Assembly (NCBI GenBank): GCA_934140285.1
Contig: CAKPBI010000004.1
Span: forward strand, 104,768-168,767
Reading direction: 5' to 3'
DNA: 64,000 nt
Origin: an uncultured Bacilli bacterium
GTDB taxonomy: Bacteria; Bacillota_I; Bacilli_A; ML615J-28; CAG-313
The translations under genes and the position numbers were made by a program. Of the stretch, positions 44,419-54,249 are shown piece by piece (position 1 is the stretch's first letter; each line of letters begins with the position of its first letter). The notes beneath the pieces are model-generated. The model was not told the origin of the DNA, made no database searches, and was given only the letters and a program-made list of their open reading frames with translations.

Positions 44419-45609
44419 ATGAAACTTATCAAGCGTGATTTTTATCTTGAAAAAATGAAAAATGTTATGGGTACTCCTGATATAAAAGTAATTACAGGTG
44501 TACGTCGTAGTGGAAAATCTAAATTGTTAGAAGCATTTAAACAATATGTTATCGATAATATTCCTAATGCTAATATCATTCATATAAATTTTAATCTTGA
44601 AGAGTTTGAAAAACTTAAAGATTATCATGCTCTTAATACGTATATCAAAAATTCTTATGTAGAAGGTGCTGATAATTTTGTTTTAATTGATGAAGTTCAA
44701 TTATGCCCAAATTTTGAACTTACAATTAACAGTCTTCATGCTCAAGAAAAATATGATATTTATCTAACTGGTTCAAATGCTTTTTTATTAAGTTCTGATT
44801 TAGCTACTCTTTTTACAGGAAGAACATTTGAGATAAAGGTATATCCATTTTCCTTTAAAGAATATCTAGAATATTTTCAACCATCAAATATTTATGAGGC
44901 ATTTGATAACTATATTAAAGAAGGTGGAATGTCAGGTTCTTATTTATACCATGATCTTGAACTAAAGTATGACTATATTAAAGAAGTTTTTAATACGCTT
45001 ATTCTACGAGATATAAGACAAAAATATAAAATTAGAAATACAATGTTAATGGATAGACTTGTAGATTATTTAATGGATAATGTGTCTAACCTTACTTCAG
45101 TAAGGAATATCGCTGATACTTTTACTTCTAATAAAGATAAAATCAATCATATGACAATAAGTAGTTACATTCAATACCTCTGTAATGCTTTCGCATTTTA
45201 CAAAATTCGTCGTTATGATATTCATGGAAAAAAATATCTTTCATCAAATGACAAATATTATTTAAGTGATCATGCTTTTCGTTATGCTAAACTTGGAACT
45301 AAAAATCTAGATTATGGTAGAGTTGTTGAAAACATTGTTGCAGTTGAGTTACTACGTCGTGGATATGAAGTTTATGTTGGTGTTTTATATAAAAAAGAAA
45401 TTGATTTTGTAGCAATAAAACGTAATGAAAAAATCTATATTCAAGTTTCTGATAATATCTCAGATTCTGAAACTTTTAAGCGTGAAGTTTCTCCACTTTT
45501 ACAGATTAAAGATGCCTATCCTAAGATGGTAATCGCAAGAACCCATCATGAGCAATATGATTATGAGGGTATTACAATTATCGATATTGCTGATTGGCTA
45601 AGAAAGTAA
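44419..45609 (+). CDS. AAA ATPase with DUF4143 domain
   Basis: 396 residues from ATG 44419, preceded by ACGAGGTGATAAT; the longer frame from 44353 runs through the promoter. Walker A is GVRRSGKSK (about residues 24-32) and Walker B is FVLIDEVQ (near 93). The C-terminal DUF4143 region has a PD-(D/E)xK-like pattern: ENIVAVELLRRGYEVYVG, KKEIDFVAI and KIYIQVS. Such AAA_14/DUF4143 proteins are very common in anaerobe genomes and are often horizontally spread; their function is unsettled. Own promoter and terminator, so it is a separate cassette in the island. Confidence 0.87.
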   Translation: MKLIKRDFYLEKMKNVMGTPDIKVITGVRRSGKSKLLEAFKQYVIDNIPNANIIHINFNLEEFEKLKDYHALNTYIKNSYVEGADNFVLIDEVQLCPNFELTINSLHAQEKYDIYLTGSNAFLLSSDLATLFTGRTFEIKVYPFSFKEYLEYFQPSNIYEAFDNYIKEGGMSGSYLYHDLELKYDYIKEVFNTLILRDIRQKYKIRNTMLMDRLVDYLMDNVSNLTSVRNIADTFTSNKDKINHMTISSYIQYLCNAFAFYKIRRYDIHGKKYLSSNDKYYLSDHAFRYAKLGTKNLDYGRVVENIVAVELLRRGYEVYVGVLYKKEIDFVAIKRNEKIYIQVSDNISDSETFKREVSPLLQIKDAYPKMVIARTHHEQYDYEGITIIDIADWLRK

Positions 45610-45647
45610 TGATAATTTTAATAAAAATTAATTTAACTAATTGATAA

Positions 45648-45673
45648 GGGAATGCATAAGCATTCCCATTTTT
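45648..45673. terminator. Terminator, copy 3 of the GGGAATGC family
   Basis: GGGAATGC/GCATTCCC hairpin (45648-45655 with 45660-45667), 4-nt loop, then ATTTTT. Ends the ATPase cassette. Confidence 0.88.
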
Positions 45674-45747
45674 AAATTAATCTTTTCTAATATTTTGAAT
45701 TTTTTATAAAAATGGAGTATAATAATAAAAAATCAGGAGGATTACCT

Positions 45748-46755
45748 ATGAAATATTTAAAAGACATTGAGAACTACACTCCTAAACTTAACTTACTAGA
45801 AACTGAGATTGCGATAAAGTTTGTTAAAGATACATTTGAAAGAAGACTTGCTGAAAGTATGGCCTTAACGAGAGTTTCGGCTCCCCTTTTTGTTAGTTCA
45901 ACCTCAGGGATTAACGACTACCTAAATGGATGGGAAAAGGTAATTAAATTTAAACCGCTTGCTTTAGATAAGGAACTTGAGATTGTCCAATCACTTGCTA
46001 AGTGGAAACGTGTATCTTTAAAGAAATATAACTTTCAAGAAGAAACTGGTCTTTATACCGATATGAATGCAATAAGAAAAGATGAAGATTTAGATGCGAT
46101 TCACTCTTTATATGTTGACCAATGGGACTGGGAGAAAGTAATCAAAAAAGAAGAAAGAAATCTTAACTATTTAAAAGAAATAGTTGAAGTTATCTATAAA
46201 GTAATCGTTGATACCCTAAATGATGTTAAAGAGAAATTTCCAAGTATCACTACTACTTTACCTAATAAGATTCATTTTATTACTAGTGAAGAACTTCTAA
46301 AGATGTATCCAAATGCAACTAAAGATGAAAGAGAAAATGCTATATGTAAAAAGTATCAAGCTGTCTTTATTATCGGAATTGGTAAATCCTTAAGTAATGG
46401 TCTTCCTCATGACTCAAGAGCCGCTGACTATGATGATTGGAATTTAAATGGAGATATAGTCGTATGGAACCATGTAATCAATCATGCCTTTGAACTTTCC
46501 TCAATGGGAATAAGAGTAGATGACCAAAGTTTAATTGAACAATTAACAATTAAAAATGAATTAGATAAGTTAAATAACGAATATTGTCAAAAAATAATCA
46601 ACCATGAGCTTCCTTTAACAATAGGAGGAGGCATTGGTCAATCAAGATTATGTATGTTAATGCTTGAGAAAGCCCACATTGGTGAGGTTCAAGTATCAAC
46701 TTGGAGTGATAATTACTTACATGAACTTGAAAAAAAGAATATCCATTTATTATAG
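45748..46755 (+). CDS. asnA: Aspartate--ammonia ligase (AsnA)
   Basis: 335 residues from ATG 45748 (CAGGAGGATTACC site). It makes asparagine from aspartate, ammonia and ATP; the fold is like class II tRNA synthetases. Family segments visible are AESMALTRVSAPLF, VQSLAKWKRVSLKKY, DQWDWEKVI, and the C-terminal GGGIGQSRLCMLML. It is 9 nt ahead of malQ and probably co-transcribed with it. A TATAAT lies at about 45718. Confidence 0.96.
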   Translation: MKYLKDIENYTPKLNLLETEIAIKFVKDTFERRLAESMALTRVSAPLFVSSTSGINDYLNGWEKVIKFKPLALDKELEIVQSLAKWKRVSLKKYNFQEETGLYTDMNAIRKDEDLDAIHSLYVDQWDWEKVIKKEERNLNYLKEIVEVIYKVIVDTLNDVKEKFPSITTTLPNKIHFITSEELLKMYPNATKDERENAICKKYQAVFIIGIGKSLSNGLPHDSRAADYDDWNLNGDIVVWNHVINHAFELSSMGIRVDDQSLIEQLTIKNELDKLNNEYCQKIINHELPLTIGGGIGQSRLCMLMLEKAHIGEVQVSTWSDNYLHELEKKNIHLL

Positions 46756-46764
46756 GAGGATTAT

Positions 46765-48225
46765 ATGCGTGGATGTGGAATACTACTACCTGTAAGTAGC
46801 TTACCTGGTAAATACGGAATAGGAACTTTTGGTAAGGAAGCTTATGATTTCATTGATTTATTAAAGAAGATGAACCAAACATACTGGCAAATCTTACCAC
46901 TTGGACCTACAACTTTTGGAGACTCTCCATATCAAACTTATAGTACGTTTGCAGGAAGCGAAAACTACCTAAATTTAGAAGAATTATATCAAGATAAACT
47001 AATTACTAAGAAAGAACTAGACAGTATGGTTACTCCTCTTAGTAATGTTGATTATGTCAAACTAAAAGAAACTAGATTGCCTCTTTATAAAAAAGCCAGT
47101 AAGAAGTTCTTTCAAAAACTTCCTCAAGATTTTGAAGAATTTCAAAAGAATAATGAAAACTGGCTAGAAGCCTATGTAACCTTTAGAGCTTTAAAAGAAT
47201 ACTATCATGGTAAATGCTTTAATGAGTGGGATGAAGATGTAATACAAGGCCATTTGAGTGAAGAAATCAAAGAAAAAATAACAGAAGATAAAAACATGCA
47301 TTTGTTTATTCAATACTATTTCTTCAAAGAATGGTTAAACTTAAAAGAATATGCGAACAAAGAAGGAATAAAAATCATTGGGGATCTTCCTATCTATGTA
47401 TCATACGATAGTAGTGATGTTTGGCAAAATCCTAAAAATTTTGAATTAGATGAAGATTTACGACCAACAAGAGTTGCTGGATGTCCACCTGATGCTTTCT
47501 CAAGTGATGGTCAACTATGGGGTAATCCTTTATATGATTATAATGAAATGAAGAAAAACTCTTATAAATGGTGGGTAGAACGAATCATTCATTCTCTTAA
47601 GATGTTTGATGTTTTAAGAATTGATCACTTTAGAGGGTTTGCTGGCTTTTTCGCAATCCCCGCAACCGATAAAACCGCGAAAAATGGTGTGTGGGAAAAA
47701 GGACCAGGTTTTGACATCTTTGAAGAATTATTCAAAAAAGTAACTAACCCTAAGATGATCATGGAAGACTTAGGTTACCTTACTCCTGATGTTTACCAAT
47801 TACTTAAGAAAACTAAATTTCCGGGTATGCGAGTACTAGAGTTTGCTTTTGATGGAAGAAAAGAAAATGACTATCTTCCTCATAACTACCTTCAAAATAC
47901 GGTTGTTTATACTGGTACTCATGATAACATGCCACTTGTTGGTTGGGTTAAAACTTTATCCAAAGATCAAGTTAATCAAATCTTTAATTATTTTAATATT
48001 ACTAAAGTTAATGAAATCCCTGATACTTTAATTAAGGCTGCTCTTGCTTCAATTGCTGATACAGCGATTATTCCGCTTCAAGACTATCTTCATTTAGATG
48101 AAAACTCAAGGATTAACACTCCATCAACTGTAGGTAACAACTGGAGTTTCCGTATTGACTTAAAACTAGTAACCGAAGAAACAATTGAAACGGTAAAAGA
48201 ATATGTTAAAAAGTATTATAGGTAA
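46765..48225 (+). CDS. malQ: 4-alpha-glucanotransferase (MalQ, GH77)
   Basis: 486 residues. GH77 hallmarks: LPVSSLPGKYGIGTFG at the N-terminus, GDLPIYVSYDSSDVW, LRIDHFRGF with the nucleophile aspartate, MEDLG with the acid/base glutamate, and VYTGTHDNMPLVGW. It transfers maltodextrin chains in maltose or glycogen breakdown. No glycogen phosphorylase is in the window. TAGGAGGATTAT precedes ATG 46765. Confidence 0.96.
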   Translation: MRGCGILLPVSSLPGKYGIGTFGKEAYDFIDLLKKMNQTYWQILPLGPTTFGDSPYQTYSTFAGSENYLNLEELYQDKLITKKELDSMVTPLSNVDYVKLKETRLPLYKKASKKFFQKLPQDFEEFQKNNENWLEAYVTFRALKEYYHGKCFNEWDEDVIQGHLSEEIKEKITEDKNMHLFIQYYFFKEWLNLKEYANKEGIKIIGDLPIYVSYDSSDVWQNPKNFELDEDLRPTRVAGCPPDAFSSDGQLWGNPLYDYNEMKKNSYKWWVERIIHSLKMFDVLRIDHFRGFAGFFAIPATDKTAKNGVWEKGPGFDIFEELFKKVTNPKMIMEDLGYLTPDVYQLLKKTKFPGMRVLEFAFDGRKENDYLPHNYLQNTVVYTGTHDNMPLVGWVKTLSKDQVNQIFNYFNITKVNEIPDTLIKAALASIADTAIIPLQDYLHLDENSRINTPSTVGNNWSFRIDLKLVTEETIETVKEYVKKYYR

Positions 48226-48231
48226 AACTAA

Positions 48232-49176
48232 ATGACAATATTAAAGATCATTGGAATTATCCTAATAACTTTAGTAATCTTAATAATAATTATTAAATTT
48301 GTGCTTTCTTACATAATGTTTAACTATTGCTTTAAAGGAATAACTCAAAAAAAGAATAAGAAGTATGATGATATTTATGAAAAGAAACTACCAAGTTTAA
48401 AAGAATACAAAGAAGAATTATTAAAAAAACCTTTTGAAAGATTAGAAATGACCTCAAGTAGAAATCATAAATTATATGCTTACTATTTTAAACAACAACC
48501 TAATAATAAAAAGCTTATAATTATGAGCCATGGTTGGCTTGGTGATGCTTTTCGTGATTCCTTTTACTTTGGACCTTTTTACTTTAATCATCAAGACTTT
48601 GACATTTTACTAGTATCTCATGAAGGACACTATCCAAGTGAAGGAAAGTACATTGGATTTAGTATCTATGATGGTGAAAACCTCAAAAAATGGATTGACT
48701 ACATCAATAAAATCACTGATAACAACTATCAAATCTACCTTCATGGTGTATCGATGGGAGCATCAAGTGTCCTAAGGGCCTTAAACTATGATTTACCAAA
48801 TGTAAAAGGTGTAATCGCTGATTGTGGTTTTAGTAGTGGCTATGAGGAACTTTGTTTTGTTTCTAAATATAAATACCATACTCCATATTTTTATATGGTA
48901 CCATACATTCGAAGAATTATTCTTCATCGCATGCATTATGATATCAAAGAACAAACAATTGACATAAATAAAAAACATAATATTCCTGTTTTATTTATTC
49001 ATGGAGCCTTAGATGACTTTGTTCCTTGTAAAATGAGTGAAAAAAACTATGAAAGATATAATGGACCTAAAAAAATCATCATCTTCCCTAATGCTAAGCA
49101 TGCTTCAAGTTATCGAAAAAATAAAGAAGAATACGAAAAATTAGTAATGGATTTTATTGAAAATTGTCAAAACTAA
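48232..49176 (+). CDS. Alpha/beta hydrolase with N-terminal membrane anchor
   Basis: 314 residues. One transmembrane helix (about 5-28), then an alpha/beta hydrolase domain. The nucleophile elbow is HGVSMGAS (GxSxG); the likely acid is in HGALDDFVP and the histidine in PNAKHASSY. It resembles B. subtilis YqkD-type hydrolases of unknown substrate. The active site would face outside the membrane if the N-terminal helix is in the usual orientation. Begins 6 nt after malQ. Confidence 0.82.
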   Translation: MTILKIIGIILITLVILIIIIKFVLSYIMFNYCFKGITQKKNKKYDDIYEKKLPSLKEYKEELLKKPFERLEMTSSRNHKLYAYYFKQQPNNKKLIIMSHGWLGDAFRDSFYFGPFYFNHQDFDILLVSHEGHYPSEGKYIGFSIYDGENLKKWIDYINKITDNNYQIYLHGVSMGASSVLRALNYDLPNVKGVIADCGFSSGYEELCFVSKYKYHTPYFYMVPYIRRIILHRMHYDIKEQTIDINKKHNIPVLFIHGALDDFVPCKMSEKNYERYNGPKKIIIFPNAKHASSYRKNKEEYEKLVMDFIENCQN

Positions 49177-49264
49177 GTATTAAATTGTAATTTAATCGTT
49201 TGCAATGTATATGTAATTAATGTATACTATTATTAATATTTTTAAAGAAATAAAGGAGTAAAAT

Positions 49265-50092
49265 ATGGAAAGTTTTAAAGAATTATCCTCAAAAATTGCA
49301 AATTTTTTCGCAAATAATGGTCTAAATATTCTAGCATCAATTCTAATTTTTATTATAGGCTTTATTTTAATTAAGCTAATATGCAAGTTATTACTTAAAA
49401 TAGTTTATGCTACAAAAATAGATAATGCAATTGGCGGCTTTATTGTTGGTTTATTACAAGTGTTCTTATGGTTACTACTTGCCTTTGCTATTGTGTCGAT
49501 GTTAGGGTTATCAGGAAATTCCTTTCTAATTGCCTTTTCATCAGTAGCTTTAGCTGTTGGTATGGCCTTGAAAGATTCACTAGCTAATATTGCAAATGGT
49601 ATTGTTATTATTATTACTAAACCATTTAAAAAAGGCGATCATATTGAAATTGCTGGTACAGAGGGAATTGTAAGGAGTGTAAAAATTCTTACAACGGAGA
49701 TTTTTACTTTTGACAATAAAAGAATCGTGTTACCTAATAGTGCAATTGTTAATGGTACTTTAACTAATTATACTGCCAACCCTACAAGAAGAGTTGATAT
49801 TGTAATTGGTGTATCTTACGATTCCGATATTAAGCTAGTTAAAAAAGTTTTAACTAATTTATTAGATGATCACAAATTAGTATTGGATGTTCCATCTCCA
49901 ACCATAATTTTAAAAGCATTTAGCGATAGTTCCCTTGATTTTCAATTAAAATTCTGGGTTAAAACCGATGATTATTATTCAGCTTTATTTGATATAAATG
50001 AAAAAATAGTTGAAGAATTTAGAAAAAATAATATAGAAATACCTTATAATAAATTAGATGTTAAGTTATTAAACCAAAAAGGTGATAAATAA
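49265..50092 (+). CDS. MscS-family mechanosensitive channel
   Basis: 275 residues with three membrane helices. The third, pore-lining helix region is SSVALAVGMALKDSLANIANGIVIIITKPF, with the Ala/Gly pattern of MscS. The beta domain follows (GDHIEIAGTEGIVRSVKIL) and then the alpha/beta cytoplasmic cage. It releases solutes during osmotic downshock. AAAGGAGTAAAAT precedes ATG 49265. Its stop overlaps the start of the giant Ig-like gene by one base, so the two are tightly coupled. Confidence 0.92.
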   Translation: MESFKELSSKIANFFANNGLNILASILIFIIGFILIKLICKLLLKIVYATKIDNAIGGFIVGLLQVFLWLLLAFAIVSMLGLSGNSFLIAFSSVALAVGMALKDSLANIANGIVIIITKPFKKGDHIEIAGTEGIVRSVKILTTEIFTFDNKRIVLPNSAIVNGTLTNYTANPTRRVDIVIGVSYDSDIKLVKKVLTNLLDDHKLVLDVPSPTIILKAFSDSSLDFQLKFWVKTDDYYSALFDINEKIVEEFRKNNIEIPYNKLDVKLLNQKGDK

Positions 50093-53000
50093 TGAAAAAG
50101 AGTATTAAAATTATAATAAGTGTATTTCTTCTTGTCTTTGCTTTATCGTTATCTTGTTTGTTTAAATTAAGGGCTGCACCATCCAATCTTCCTTCGATTG
50201 ATCCTAATGAAATTAATCCAGGAATGTCTGGAGGGCTTTCTGCTCAAGTAACAAAGTTTGATGTATATGATGTTAATGATCCTAATGGTACAAATTACGC
50301 GACAACAAAATTTGTAAATGTTAAATTGAATGAAACAAAAGAGTTCTCATTAGATTTTTTCACCATTAACTGGTATGGCGATTATCCTGATCAAACAGTA
50401 TCATTAATTGTAAATGATAATGATATTGTTGATGTAAATTATTATAAAAATGCAGTTATTTCTAATAGTATTACTCTTGATGGAAAAAAGAAAACAATTA
50501 GCGAAACTCTAGTAAATCGATTAGTAGATAATAAACTAAACCCAGATTTTCCTAAACAAACCTTTAAATTGGAAGGAAAAACAGAAGGTACCACGATATT
50601 AGACATTGTGGTTAACTCAGCCGTTAAATATGGCACTACAAAAACTGAAAAAATCCGTTTGGTTGTTACTGTTGGTGAAAAAGATGTTATCGATATTCCA
50701 AACTATTTAAATGTTTCCCTTGATGTAATCCATAGTGGTTTGCAACAAGTAGCATATCAAGAGAATGCACATATTGGAGTATTGACAGAACTAGTAAAAA
50801 CAATTAGAATTATTATTCCAAAAGAAATTACTGATTATAATTCACAAACCCCAACCGGAAATGAAATTAAATATCGAATTGTAACTGACAATTTAATTAA
50901 TGTGACAGAAAACGATTTAAGTTTTAATATAGAAAGTGGCATCGCAAGTTTTTTTATTCAATATTATGTAATATCATCAACAGGTGATGAAGTTGTAATT
51001 AAACTACAAAAATATAATGTAGTACTATATAGCTTTGATAATATTTATCTATCGTATGGTAATAGTGAGTTTCCTAGTGATTCAATATATATGGAAAATA
51101 CTCCAATTGTAATTTCTACAAATGAAACATGGTTAGAGCCATTTTTAAAAGAACTTGTTGTAGCCTATTATAATGAAACACCAATTACTATTATTCCATA
51201 TGTAGGAGATTATGTTTACATTTTTGAAAAACAAACTGATAGTAAATTATTATGTATTGGTGATAAATTTCTAGCTGAAGTTGGAATGTCTAACTATGAT
51301 TCAAAAAGTTGTATAATGCAAATTCAATTAAAAAATGAGAATATCATTGATGAAATATATCCTACAGAAATTCAAATGGAGTCTGAATATAATTACGAAG
51401 TATATAATTCATTAGAGGAAAGACTTGAAATTGCCAACTATCAAGATTTTAATGCAACAACAAAGTTTACAGTCATATCAGAGGGTATTTTAAGTGCTAA
51501 CTATGAAGATGGTGTAGTGTTAATTCAGTATACAAGTGCTACGCCACTTGAAAAAACGATAAGTGAAGTTATCACAGTAAGAGCTGAATTAAATAATGGT
51601 ACATTTCTTGAAAAACAAATTACGATAAGAGTTGCTCCACATGTTGATAAAGAATATGGATTTGATTGTGAAAATGTAATTGTTATTGAAGGTGAATCAA
51701 AAACAATTACATTTGGTTATGTTAATGATGGCTTTAGTCCTTTAGAAACACCGATAGATTTATCTTATAAAATATCAAGAGGAAATATTATAGTTGATTT
51801 GTCATCAGCATCTGAAAATAAATACATAATATGTGGTTATAAACCTGGCAAAGATATGATATATTTCTCATTTGGAGATATTATAGTTTCGGTTGAAGTG
51901 GAAGTAATTGGAAAATACGAACAAAAGATTAAACAATTAAATTTTGAACAAGGTACGGATATTTCAATTATTTGTCCTGCGAGTACAGATGGTTCGATAA
52001 TTCACGATGAAATTGAAAGCATTTTATCAATTCCACAAGCTTATTCTGAACTTCCTTTTCAATTTATTGTTGTTGATGATTCAATTATAAGAATTAGAAA
52101 TACTTATGAAAATATAGCCTATTTGAAATGTTTAAGAGGAGGGACTACTCAAGTTTACGCCCTTGCACGTATTGAGGATACTTTATATACCGCTATTATT
52201 AATATAACAGTAATTACAGAGGTCCCTGAAGTATATATCATATATGAAAAAGATGATCAATCAACCGCTTTAACTAAATACGATGATGTTCACGTGTCAT
52301 TTAATGTAGGAAACTTTGAATTTTCGCTTTCTACAAGATTTGAATGGTACGTAAATGATACCAAAATTGAACTTGAAGAAAATGTCCGTGAGTTTACACA
52401 CAAGTTTGATGAAGGCATCAATACGGTTAAACTAGTAATTGAAGACCAAGCAATTGGATATTTTAAAGAAGTAACGCAACAAATAAATGTCTTAAGTGCT
52501 GAAAATACTAATAAAGATCGAACAATTAGTATAGCTGGAAAAGACCTCATCTATGTTGATCTACATCAAGGAAGTTTTAATCTTAGTGCCTTATTAGATG
52601 GAGTCGTAAATCCTAACTATAGTTATATTTGGAGTATTGATAATTCCGCTATTTGTAAAATTAGCATTAACGGCAACCAAACTCTTGTTTTAGATCCAGT
52701 GTCACTTGGTGAGACTACACTAACAGTAATGGTAAATATCGCAAAAGCAACTGAAACTTTTATTAAAGCAGAAATAAAAATAGTTGTGTTAGAGCCAAAA
52801 TATACAATTGAGTCTGATAAATTCATTAAACCAAATAGTAATCCCAAATTTAGAATTGTTGGTAATGGTAAAACAATAGAAAATTTAAAAGCAATTATTG
52901 ATATAAAATGTAATGATGAATCATTTACAGACTATGCAAATGAAAACAATGAAATAAAAATAGAAAATATCACCAAAGGAAAATATGTTATATCAGCAAA

Positions 53001-53598
53001 CATAGGTGGAAACATTATTTCTCAAACATATGATGTAACAAATTTTAACATTAAAGAAATTGCATATGTATTGCTACCATATTTAGTAATAGCAGCAGTT
53101 ATTACACTTGGGGTATATCTCATTGTCATTAATAGAAGAAGTAAATTGGAAAGAACCAGTAAGAAAATTGAGAAACTAGATAACATTACAACAACAATTC
53201 TTGCTGGTGAAGAATATACCGTAAAAGAATTAAAGAAGATTTTAAAAGCTTCCATTTCACTTAAAAAGATGTTTTTATACTGTGTTGATGAAGGTATTGA
53301 TGAAGTTAGTTTACTTGTGAAAATGACTGATGATATTAACAAAATCCTAGAAGCAGCAATCCATGTAGAGCCACCAAAAGAAAAGATTTTTACAATAATT
53401 AATTCAATTAAAAAGAAAAAAATTGATCGCATTATAAGTGTTTTCGCAGTCATTAAGGAAGAAAGAATTGACTTTGAAACAAAGAAAAAAGAACAAGAAG
53501 AAAGAACAACACCTACTAAAAAGCACAAAATGACACGCGAAGACTTTGAAACATATCTTAATCAATCAAAAATTGCTGAGGAAGATAGCGATAACTAA
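50092..53598 (+). CDS. Giant Ig-like membrane protein coupled to MscS
   Basis: 1168 residues. A signal or anchor helix (about 5-27) is followed by roughly 960 residues of beta-rich extracellular sequence with repeated Ig/Big-like units. One transmembrane helix follows (about 990-1013, LLPYLVIAAVITLGVYLIVI), then a basic, helical cytoplasmic tail of 155 residues with Lys/Glu-rich end. No family is recognised as a whole. The ATG overlaps the mscS stop (TAATG). A surface rod with a cytoplasmic tail, made with a tension-gated channel, suggests a tether or force sensor, which is inference. Confidence 0.75.
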   Translation: MKKSIKIIISVFLLVFALSLSCLFKLRAAPSNLPSIDPNEINPGMSGGLSAQVTKFDVYDVNDPNGTNYATTKFVNVKLNETKEFSLDFFTINWYGDYPDQTVSLIVNDNDIVDVNYYKNAVISNSITLDGKKKTISETLVNRLVDNKLNPDFPKQTFKLEGKTEGTTILDIVVNSAVKYGTTKTEKIRLVVTVGEKDVIDIPNYLNVSLDVIHSGLQQVAYQENAHIGVLTELVKTIRIIIPKEITDYNSQTPTGNEIKYRIVTDNLINVTENDLSFNIESGIASFFIQYYVISSTGDEVVIKLQKYNVVLYSFDNIYLSYGNSEFPSDSIYMENTPIVISTNETWLEPFLKELVVAYYNETPITIIPYVGDYVYIFEKQTDSKLLCIGDKFLAEVGMSNYDSKSCIMQIQLKNENIIDEIYPTEIQMESEYNYEVYNSLEERLEIANYQDFNATTKFTVISEGILSANYEDGVVLIQYTSATPLEKTISEVITVRAELNNGTFLEKQITIRVAPHVDKEYGFDCENVIVIEGESKTITFGYVNDGFSPLETPIDLSYKISRGNIIVDLSSASENKYIICGYKPGKDMIYFSFGDIIVSVEVEVIGKYEQKIKQLNFEQGTDISIICPASTDGSIIHDEIESILSIPQAYSELPFQFIVVDDSIIRIRNTYENIAYLKCLRGGTTQVYALARIEDTLYTAIINITVITEVPEVYIIYEKDDQSTALTKYDDVHVSFNVGNFEFSLSTRFEWYVNDTKIELEENVREFTHKFDEGINTVKLVIEDQAIGYFKEVTQQINVLSAENTNKDRTISIAGKDLIYVDLHQGSFNLSALLDGVVNPNYSYIWSIDNSAICKISINGNQTLVLDPVSLGETTLTVMVNIAKATETFIKAEIKIVVLEPKYTIESDKFIKPNSNPKFRIVGNGKTIENLKAIIDIKCNDESFTDYANENNEIKIENITKGKYVISANIGGNIISQTYDVTNFNIKEIAYVLLPYLVIAAVITLGVYLIVINRRSKLERTSKKIEKLDNITTTILAGEEYTVKELKKILKASISLKKMFLYCVDEGIDEVSLLVKMTDDINKILEAAIHVEPPKEKIFTIINSIKKKKIDRIISVFAVIKEERIDFETKKKEQEERTTPTKKHKMTREDFETYLNQSKIAEEDSDN

Positions 53599-53602
53599 TA
53601 AA

Positions 53603-53634
53603 AAGCAGTAGAACCACTTGGTTTTACTGCTTAT
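53603..53634 (+). terminator. Intrinsic terminator of the mscS operon
   Basis: AAGCAGTA...TACTGCTT outer arms with AACC/GGTT inside and a T-rich tail. Confidence 0.87.
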
Positions 53635-53737
53635 TTACTAAAATTAGTCATATTTGGATATTTAATTATTAATAAATTACTTACATTAGAAAAAATGTAT
53701 TTTGAAATGTTTTTCTAGCATAGTTAATTGATAAAAT

Positions 53738-54028
53738 TTAGATTTTTTTAGTTAGAGTAGCAAGATAATGAGATACTAACTTACCATTTGGTTGATTAAG
53801 TTCTTTAAAAGTACCTTTCTTAATTTTTCTAGAAATTGTACTTTTATTTACACCTATTATTTTAGCTATATAATTCAATGTAATTTTTTCACCGACATAA
53901 TCAGGATTATTTTTTAATAGTAATAATTGTTCAATATTGATTCTATCAGTGTAGGTAAGATGATTAAAATGATTTTTTCTAAATGATTGATTATTGGCTT
54001 TGTTTGTAGTATAATTAAATTGTTCCAT
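53738..54028 (-). pseudogene. IS30-family transposase N-terminal remnant
   Basis: 96 residues. LTYTDRINIEQLLLLKN followed by ITLNYIAKIIGVNKSTISRKIKKG matches the N-terminal helix-turn-helix (HTH_38) of IS30 transposases. The rest, including the DDE domain of this family of about 330 residues, is missing; nothing further is readable downstream on either frame. AAAGGACAAATAAC precedes ATG 54028. I could not find clear terminal inverted repeats or a target duplication. Confidence 0.72.
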
Positions 54029-54102
54029 GTTATTTGTCCTTTCTGTGTTTTGGTCGACTCAAGAATAACACATAACATGGACATTTTCAACTAATTAATC
54101 TT

Positions 54103-54129
54103 AAACCAGGCTAAAAAACCTGGTTTTTA
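54103..54129. terminator. Intrinsic terminator-like hairpin
   Basis: AAACCAGG/CCTGGTTT arms with an A-rich loop and a T-run; lies between the IS30 remnant and the lipid kinase gene. Confidence 0.65.
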
Positions 54130-54249
54130 TTCTGCTCTATTTGATATTACAATTTGCCTAACAAACTTAAGTAACTATAACAAAGTTAATTACTTTAAAA
54201 AAATGACATTTTGTGATAAAATAATAAAGTAAAAATTGGGGGTTTTCCT

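Noticed and set aside
53640..54072. Intact IS30 element
   Set aside because: No catalytic domain, no clear inverted ends and no target duplication; only the N-terminal HTH remains.
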